Positions 58,584 through 64,000 of a DNA stretch of 64,000 bases are shown piece after piece. How positions within the stretch are numbered: position 1 is the stretch's first letter; each line of letters opens with the position of its first letter. This stretch comes from Microbacterium saperdae (GTDB lineage Bacteria > Actinomycetota > Actinomycetes > Actinomycetales > Microbacteriaceae), in contig NZ_VFOX01000001.1 in the NCBI RefSeq assembly GCF_006716345.1, positions 2,976,001-3,040,000 on the forward strand, written 5' to 3'. Under the pieces are notes generated by a model that made no database searches, was not told the DNA's origin, and was given only the letters and a program-made list of their open reading frames with translations. Position numbers and translations under genes: made by a program.

Positions 58584-59249
58584 ATGGTGGCAGAGAGCGG
58601 ATCCCGCACGCCCGTCGCAGACCAGATGTACGAAGTTCTGCTCAGCCAGTTCATGGACGGCATCCGTGGCGCCGGGGAGCCCCTGAACATCGGTGCCCTC
58701 TCCCGCGAGCTCAACGTCAGCCCCACTCCGCTGCGTGAGGCTCTGGCCCGCCTGGAGCACACCGGGCTCGTGCACCGCGAAGCTCTGCGCGGCTACCGCG
58801 TGGCACCGATGATGAGCCTCACCGAGGTGCGCCAGCTGCGCGACGCGCGTCTGCTGCTCGAGCCGCACCTCGCCGCCGAGGCCACTGCCCGTGCGACCGA
58901 CGCGTTCGTGGATTCGCTGGAGGAGACCGTGCGCGACTTCGAGTCCACGATCGACCATGCCGACCGCGAGACCGAGGGCTTCCGCATCTACTGGCGCTCG
59001 GACGATCGATTCCACCGCCTGATCGCGGCGCACGCGGGCAACCCCTTCCTCGAGAACGCGTACACGACCCTCGCCGGTCAGATCCAGCGGTTCCGCCTGT
59101 TCTCGAAGCTCGGACGCACGGGCGCCAAGTGGGCTGCTCCGGAGCACCGGGCCATCCTCGATGCGATCCGCTCTCGGGATGCGGATCTGGCGACCGAGCG
59201 GATGCGCGAACACATCGAGGCGTCGGCGGGGCGTCTGCTCGACCCCTGA
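58584..59249 (+). CDS. GntR-family (FadR-type) regulator
   Basis: 221 aa. N-terminal winged helix: AGEPLNIGALSRELNVSPTP LREALARLEHTGLVHREALR; C-terminal FCD helical domain (LRDARLLLEPHLAAEATARA; FHRLIAAHAGNPFLENAY). GGAGGAGGCA precedes ATG 58584. Upstream of a catabolic operon whose promoter carries the 59310-59330 palindrome. FCD regulators sense organic acids. Confidence 0.93.
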   Translation: MVAESGSRTPVADQMYEVLLSQFMDGIRGAGEPLNIGALSRELNVSPTPLREALARLEHTGLVHREALRGYRVAPMMSLTEVRQLRDARLLLEPHLAAEATARATDAFVDSLEETVRDFESTIDHADRETEGFRIYWRSDDRFHRLIAAHAGNPFLENAYTTLAGQIQRFRLFSKLGRTGAKWAAPEHRAILDAIRSRDADLATERMREHIEASAGRLLDP

Positions 59250-59309
59250 TCCCCCGCTCGATCCCGATGCGGGATCTTGCGATCAGGTGATCCGCCCCGC
59301 TACAGTCGC

Positions 59310-59330
59310 AATACTATTGTCGATAGTATT
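59310..59330. promoter_or_regulatory. GntR/FadR-type operator
   Basis: AATACTAT-TGTCG-ATAGTATT, a perfect 8-bp palindrome ending 19 nt before the transporter start. Likely bound by the upstream GntR protein; its AT-rich arms stand out in this sequence. Confidence 0.75.
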
Positions 59331-59349
59331 TCTTCCTGAAGGGTCAACG

Positions 59350-60657
59350 ATGACTGAACAACTCGCCTCAGCCACGCGCACAGCCGTGGGGGGCCGCCGA
59401 TACATCATCGGCATCGGCCTCATGCTCCTGGTGACGCTCGGCTACATGGACCGCATCAACTGGTCCATCGCCGGAAGCCACATCATCGAGGAGTTCGGCC
59501 TCACGACCGGGCAGTATGGAATCCTCACCTCGGTCTTCAGCTGGGCGTATCTCGCACTGATGATCCCGGTGGGGCTCATGGCCGACCGCTGGGGAGCCCG
59601 TCTCCTGCTGCCGATCAGCATCATCGTCTGGTCGATCGGTGCCGGCATGACCGGAGCCGCCACCGGACTCACGGCCCTCGTCATCGCCCGTCTGCTCCTC
59701 GGTGCCGGCGAAGCACCCATGTACCCGGTCGGCAACTCCGTGATCTCCGAGTGGGCTCCGCGCCAGGAGCGCGCCCGCTTCACCGGTCTGCTCAACGCCG
59801 GGGCACTCTTCGGACCGGCGATCGGCGCCGTGGTCGCCGCGTACCTCATCGCCTCGCTGAGCTGGCACGCCTCCTTCTTCATCCTCGGCGGCGTCGGCAT
59901 CGTGTTCGGCCTCATCTGGCTGCTCGTCTACAACACCCCGGAGAAGACGAAGTGGCTCAAGCCCGCCGAGCGCGAGTTCATCCTGCGCGAGCGGGTCGAC
60001 CCGCAGGTCGCCGCGCAGGGCTACTCCAGCAAGCCCCTCACCCTCCCCGTCCTGCTGCGCACCCGCACGATGTGGAGCCTGCTGATCGCGCACGGCTGCG
60101 CGGCGTACACGAACTACCTCTTCCTCTCCTTCATGCCGCTCTACCTCGAGAAGGAGCGCGGCCTGGAAGGACTCGGCTCCGGCTGGGTCACCGGCATCAC
60201 CTACGCCGTGGCGGCCGTCGGCAGCATCATCCTGGCGTACATCGCAGACCGCCTCGTCCCGGCGGACAAGCTGCACTCCGGTGGCCGCCGCAAGCTCGTG
60301 ACCACGGCGATGGTGGCCGCACTCCCCCTGCTGGTGCTGCCGTTCGTCGACAACGTGGTGGCGATCGTCATCCTGATCGCCTGGGTGCTCATCATGATCA
60401 CCTCGGCGATGACCCTGAACTTCGCCCTCGCCGGTGACCTGATCCAGGGCAACCCCTCGAAGGGCCGCGTGTTCGCCCTGGTCCAGGTCGGCGGCAACAC
60501 GTTCGGGCTTCTCGCGCCGATCGTGACCGGCTTCCTGGTCGACGGAACGGGCTCCTACACGATCCCGTTCATCCTCGCCGGCCTGCTGCTGGCCGTCGGC
60601 GCGACGCTGACCGCGAAGTTCTCGCGTGGATCCCTGGCCTCGAAGGCGCAGGATTGA
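59350..60657 (+). CDS. MFS transporter, anion:cation symporter (ACS) type
   Basis: 435 aa, 12 helices. TLGYMDRINWSIAGSHIIEE FG and GLMADRWGARLLLPISIIVW (motif A), ARLLLGAGEAPMYPVGNSVI (the RxxxGxxEAPxxP of organic-anion members) and SEWAPRQERARFTGLLNAGA place it with hexuronate/galactarate/sugar-acid symporters. First gene of the catabolic operon; likely imports its substrate with protons. Confidence 0.92.
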   Translation: MTEQLASATRTAVGGRRYIIGIGLMLLVTLGYMDRINWSIAGSHIIEEFGLTTGQYGILTSVFSWAYLALMIPVGLMADRWGARLLLPISIIVWSIGAGMTGAATGLTALVIARLLLGAGEAPMYPVGNSVISEWAPRQERARFTGLLNAGALFGPAIGAVVAAYLIASLSWHASFFILGGVGIVFGLIWLLVYNTPEKTKWLKPAEREFILRERVDPQVAAQGYSSKPLTLPVLLRTRTMWSLLIAHGCAAYTNYLFLSFMPLYLEKERGLEGLGSGWVTGITYAVAAVGSIILAYIADRLVPADKLHSGGRRKLVTTAMVAALPLLVLPFVDNVVAIVILIAWVLIMITSAMTLNFALAGDLIQGNPSKGRVFALVQVGGNTFGLLAPIVTGFLVDGTGSYTIPFILAGLLLAVGATLTAKFSRGSLASKAQD

Positions 60658-60660
60658 GGC

Positions 60661-61398
60661 ATGTACGAACTCCACTCGCTCGTCGACGGCTTCCCCGGGA
60701 AGTCGTCCTCGCACGGTGCCTTCGGGTGGAGCAGCCTGTGGCTGCTCCACCAGGGGGATCGTCGCGTACTCATCGACGCCGGCCCTCCGGCCTACATCCC
60801 GCTCATCCACGAGGGGCTGGCCGAGCTCGGGCTCGACACCGGCGACATCACGGATGTCGTGGTGACGCACCTGCACTGGGACCACGTGGGCAACTTCACG
60901 ATGTACCCGAACGCCACGACCTGGGTCGGTGAGGAGGAGCTGGCCTGGGCATCCACCCAGCCGGCCGGCACCAAGTTCATCCCCGATCTGCACATCCAGG
61001 AGCTGCTGCGTCGCCGCGACGGCGTCGAGCGGATGCGCGACGGGCAGGAGATCCTGCCGGGCATCACGGCGATCGCGAGCCCGGGACACACCCCGGGACA
61101 CCTCGCCTTCCATGTGGACGCCGCGGAACGCTCGCACGTGTTCGCGGGGGACGCGGTGAAGAACGTGTTCGAGCTCAACACGCTCGTCGTCGATTCCACG
61201 ATGGATGCGGATGCCAGCCGCGCGAGCGTCGATCGCCTGCGGTCGCTGCTGCGCGACACGTCCGGCGTTCTCGTCCCCGGACACGATGTGGCACTCGCCC
61301 TCGACGGCACCGACGCCGTGCGTCTGGCGGAGCAGTCCTCACGGATCGGGTTCTTCGCGGACGGCGTGCGCGGCGAAGTCGATCGGAGCATCCGCTGA
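60661..61398 (+). CDS. Metallo-beta-lactamase-fold hydrolase
   Basis: 245 aa. VVVTHLHWDHVGNFTMYPNA (HxHxDH), SPGHTPGHLAFHVD, FAGDAVKNV and VLVPGHDVAL give all metal ligands. Starts 3 nt after the transporter stop. In sugar-acid operons MBL hydrolases may open lactones; inferred. Confidence 0.9.
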   Translation: MYELHSLVDGFPGKSSSHGAFGWSSLWLLHQGDRRVLIDAGPPAYIPLIHEGLAELGLDTGDITDVVVTHLHWDHVGNFTMYPNATTWVGEEELAWASTQPAGTKFIPDLHIQELLRRRDGVERMRDGQEILPGITAIASPGHTPGHLAFHVDAAERSHVFAGDAVKNVFELNTLVVDSTMDADASRASVDRLRSLLRDTSGVLVPGHDVALALDGTDAVRLAEQSSRIGFFADGVRGEVDRSIR

Positions 61399-61442
61399 CC
61401 CGCGCGTGACCGCGCCCGACCCATCCGCCCTCAGGAGATGAC

Positions 61443-62234
61443 ATGACCACCCCCCTGCGCTTCGATGCGAACCTCAAATGGCTGTTCACCGAGCACCCCT
61501 TCGAGGAGCGGTTCGACGCGGCCGCCCGCGCCGGCTTCCACGCCGTCGAGTACCCCGCGCCGTACGAGTACGCGCCGGGCCGTCTCGTGGAGCTGCTCGC
61601 GCAGGCCGGTCTCACGCAGATCCTGATCAACACTCCGATGGGTCCGGCGGGCTCTCCCACCCGCCAAGGGCTCGCATGCGTCCCCGGCGCGGAACACGCC
61701 TTCCGCGACGGGGTGCTGCGAGGTCTCGAGTACGCCACGGCCCTCGAGGCCCCGTTCCTGCACGTCGTCGGGGGCATCATCCCCGACGACGTGCAGCGGG
61801 ACCGCGCTTTCGCCCTCTATGTCGCCAACATCGCCTGGGCTGCCGAGCAGGCGCGCGGTACCGGCATCCGTCTGCTGCTCGAACCGCAGAACAAGCGCGA
61901 CGCCCCCGGCTTCATCCTCGAGACGCAGGCGCAGGCCGCGGCGGTCGTCGACACCGTCGGTCGCGATCAGACCGGCCTGCTGATGGACTTCTATCACGCG
62001 CAGATCGACGAGGGCGATCTGATCCCCACGTTCCTCGCGCACCGCGAGCAGATCGCACACCTGCAGATCGCCGACCCACCCAGCCGCCATGAGCCGGGGA
62101 CGGGCGAGATCGCTTTCGATCGCATCTTCACCGCGATCCGCGACTCGGGATACGACGGCTGGATCGGCTGCGAGTACCAGCCGCTGACCGACACCGCGAC
62201 CGGCCTCGGCTGGATGAAGGAGATCTCCGCATGA
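61443..62234 (+). CDS. Hydroxypyruvate isomerase / 2-oxo-tetronate isomerase-like (OtnI/Hyi)
   Basis: 263 aa TIM-barrel. LKWLFTEHPFEERFDAAARA GFHAVEYPAP, LLLEPQNKRDAPGFILETQA, LLMDFYHAQIDEGDL and IGCEYQPLTD contain the metal-binding Glu, Asp, His and Glu of the Hyi family. CAGGAGATGAC precedes the ATG. With an OtnK-like kinase it fits four-carbon acid-sugar catabolism. Confidence 0.88.
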   Translation: MTTPLRFDANLKWLFTEHPFEERFDAAARAGFHAVEYPAPYEYAPGRLVELLAQAGLTQILINTPMGPAGSPTRQGLACVPGAEHAFRDGVLRGLEYATALEAPFLHVVGGIIPDDVQRDRAFALYVANIAWAAEQARGTGIRLLLEPQNKRDAPGFILETQAQAAAVVDTVGRDQTGLLMDFYHAQIDEGDLIPTFLAHREQIAHLQIADPPSRHEPGTGEIAFDRIFTAIRDSGYDGWIGCEYQPLTDTATGLGWMKEISA

Positions 62235-62905
62235 ACGCTCGCCCGAGAATCGCCCTGATCAGCGCCGTCACCGCGGCCATCGCACCGGCTCGATCGGCGC
62301 TCGACGAGCTGTATCCCGACGCAGAGGTGTGGAACATCCTCGACGATCGTCTGCTCAGCGATGCCGATGAACGCGGTGGCCTGGACGACCCCCTCCGCGC
62401 TCGCATGGTGCGCCTGATCGACCATGCGCTGGCGGAGGGCGCCGACGGAGTGCTGCTCACCTGCTCCCTTTACGGACCCGTGGCCGCCGACGTCCGACGC
62501 GATGCTCCCGTGCTGGCCCCTGACGAGGCGGCCTTCCGTGAGATCGCCGCGGCCGGATACGGCTCGGTGCTGGTGGTGGCCTCCTTCGAAGGAGCAAAGG
62601 ACGATTCGGTCGAGCAATTGACGACGGCTCTGCGCGCGGCGGAAAGCAAAACGAACGTGACAGGGATCGCGGTCCCCGCGGCCATGGCCGCCACGAAGGC
62701 CCAGGATTCCCGCGCGCTGCTCGCCGCGCTGTCGGAGGCCTGCGTGCCCTACGCCTCGCAGGTCGATGCCGTCTTCCTCGCGCAGTACTCGCTGGCTCCA
62801 GCGGCGCACGATCTGGCGACGGCGCTCGGCGTCCCCGTGCTGTCCGGTCCTGCCAGCTCTGCCGTCGCCTTGCGCGACCTCCTCTCTGCGGAGTCCGCCC
62901 GATGA
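62231..62905 (+). CDS. Asp/Glu racemase-family protein
   Basis: 224 aa. ALISAVTAAIAPARSALDEL, LLTCSLYGPVAADVRRDAPV and VDAVFLAQYSLAPAAHDLAT follow the Asp/Glu/hydantoin racemase fold. The first active Cys is replaced (ISAVTA), one Cys remains (LLTCS), and the second site reads AQYSLAP; so racemase activity by two Cys is unlikely. Coupled by ATGA to both neighbours. Confidence 0.8.
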   Translation: MNARPRIALISAVTAAIAPARSALDELYPDAEVWNILDDRLLSDADERGGLDDPLRARMVRLIDHALAEGADGVLLTCSLYGPVAADVRRDAPVLAPDEAAFREIAAAGYGSVLVVASFEGAKDDSVEQLTTALRAAESKTNVTGIAVPAAMAATKAQDSRALLAALSEACVPYASQVDAVFLAQYSLAPAAHDLATALGVPVLSGPASSAVALRDLLSAESAR

Positions 62906-64000
62906 TCGGGATCATCGCCGACGATGTGACCGGCGGAACCGATGTCGCGGTCGCCTGCCGCCGTCAGGGACTGCGCACCGGCATCGTGTTCGGGGAACCG
63001 CACGCCCACGCGATCGACCCGGCCTGGGACGTGGCCGTCGTGGCGCTCAAGACCCGCACGATCCCCGCAGCAGATGCCGTCGCCCAGTCGCTCACGGCGG
63101 CGAAGGCGCTGCAGGCCCAGGGCGCGGATCAGCTGTATCTCAAGTACTGCTCGACATTCGACTCGACCGTCGACGGCAACATCGGTCCGGTGCTCGAGGC
63201 CCTGGCGTCGCTCGTCGGCGCCGGGCGCGTCGTCACGACGCCGAGTTCTCCCGAGCACGGCCGCACGGTCTCCGATGGGCAGCTCTTCGTGAACGGCGTT
63301 CCCCTCGCCGAGTCCCCCATGCGCGACCATCCGCTCACCCCGATGCGCGACTCCGACCTGGTGCGGCTGCTCGATCGACAACTGCCCGCGCCGTCGAGCC
63401 GGGTTCTGCCCCTCGACCTCGTGCGTGGCGGGTCTGATGGGCTGCGCGCGGCCATCGCCGACCCGCAGCACGACGCCCGCTATGTGTTCCCCGACGCCGT
63501 CACCGACGACGATCTGCTGACGATCGCCCGCGCCGCTCTGGACGCGCCTCTGCTGGCGGGAGCCGCAGGGCTCGCCGGAGCACTCGCCCGCGCCCTCGTC
63601 GAGAGCCGCCCCTCCGCGGAGCATCCGACTCCGCCGGCAGACGGCAGCGGCCGCACGATCGTGCTCGCGGGCAGCTGCTCCCGGCGCACGCTGGAGCAGA
63701 TCGACGCGATGGCCGATGCGGGACGCCCGATGCACCGCCTCGACGCGCTCGCATCTCAGGACCCGGCCGTTCTCGCCGCCGAGGCACTCGCGTGGTACGA
63801 CGCCCTCGATCCGGCTGCTCCCGCACCCCTGATCTACGCCTCCCTCCCGCCCGAGCAGTTGCATGCGGTGCAGGAGCGACTGGGCATCGAGCAATCAGCC
63901 GCCATCCTGGAGGATGCGATCTCGCAGGTGGCCCACGGTGTCCGTGATCGTGGAGTCACGCGCTTCCTCACCGCAGGCGGCGAGACCTCCGGCGCCGTGA
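62902..64000 (+). CDS. Four-carbon acid sugar kinase-like protein (OtnK/DUF1537), 3' end cut off
   Basis: 366 codons visible. N-terminal domain MIGIIADDVTGGTDVAVACR (ADD-TG-D-A), YLKYCSTFDSTVDGNIGPVL (K-STxDSTxxGNIG) and PSSPEHGRTV; C-terminal nucleotide domain starts at about 250 (IVLAGSCSRRTLEQIDAM) and FLTAGGETSGAV at the window end carries the GGET/GxxV motif. ATP-dependent phosphorylation of an acid sugar. Gene continues past the window. Confidence 0.92.
   Translation, partial: MIGIIADDVTGGTDVAVACRRQGLRTGIVFGEPHAHAIDPAWDVAVVALKTRTIPAADAVAQSLTAAKALQAQGADQLYLKYCSTFDSTVDGNIGPVLEALASLVGAGRVVTTPSSPEHGRTVSDGQLFVNGVPLAESPMRDHPLTPMRDSDLVRLLDRQLPAPSSRVLPLDLVRGGSDGLRAAIADPQHDARYVFPDAVTDDDLLTIARAALDAPLLAGAAGLAGALARALVESRPSAEHPTPPADGSGRTIVLAGSCSRRTLEQIDAMADAGRPMHRLDALASQDPAVLAAEALAWYDALDPAAPAPLIYASLPPEQLHAVQERLGIEQSAAILEDAISQVAHGVRDRGVTRFLTAGGETSGAV

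Overview
The window is high-GC actinobacterial DNA, most likely from Microbacterium or a close Microbacteriaceae relative. This rests on overall base and codon use, ATGA/GTGA-coupled operons, paired Asp23/Gls24 operons with an ECF sigma factor, and an actinophage-type siphovirus prophage. The assignment is inference from content, not a database match.

Left chromosomal arm (1-13165): the N-terminal end of an APC amino-acid permease; a divergent HxlR regulator/NAD(P)H-binding oxidoreductase pair; an ECF sigma operon with Asp23-type proteins, CsbD and a separate Asp23 gene; a TetR/DHA2-efflux operon; a second, five-gene Asp23/AmaP-like envelope-stress operon; and an XRE (MmyB-like) regulator divergent from an alcohol dehydrogenase-cupin-carboxymuconolactone decarboxylase operon that ends in an apparently N-terminally truncated beta-helix protein. 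The sigma operon and both Asp23 operons share one ECF-type promoter pattern (GAATC, 12 nt, CGT...), so they look like one stress regulon.

Prophage (13166-53738, about 40.6 kb): a complete-looking siphovirus prophage in the 3' end of a tRNA-Met gene, flanked by perfect 41-bp repeats (attL 13166-13206, attR 53698-53738). The right end has integrase and repressor (rightward). Leftward early genes follow, including an O-like HTH gene ending in an inverted-repeat cluster that may be the origin. Then comes a control region with DnaA boxes, HNH, terminases, portal, protease/scaffold, capsid, connectors, major tail protein, frameshifted tail chaperones, tape measure, minor tail proteins, an M15 endolysin and holin-like genes, and a tail protein with a polysaccharide-deacetylase-like domain. 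The left end (13.4-22.9 kb) and the 44.8-48.7 kb stretch hold accessory cassettes. Twelve reading frames there (eleven genes and one 8-codon leader) are preceded by TANNNT only 6-7 nt from the start codon, so they look like leaderless, individually promoted lysogenic genes. One similar promoter precedes a tRNA-like RNA instead of a gene. The left end also carries two further tandem tyrosine recombinases, so the element encodes three.

Right chromosomal arm (53739-64000): the 5' part of the target tRNA-Met, tRNA-Thr, an M23 peptidase, an inositol-monophosphatase-family/membrane protein pair, an enoyl-CoA hydratase-family gene, an FBP-domain gene, and a GntR-controlled catabolic operon (MFS transporter, MBL hydrolase, OtnI-like isomerase, Asp/Glu racemase-family protein, OtnK-like kinase) cut by the window end. 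That operon probably handles a four-carbon sugar acid or a related hydroxy acid.
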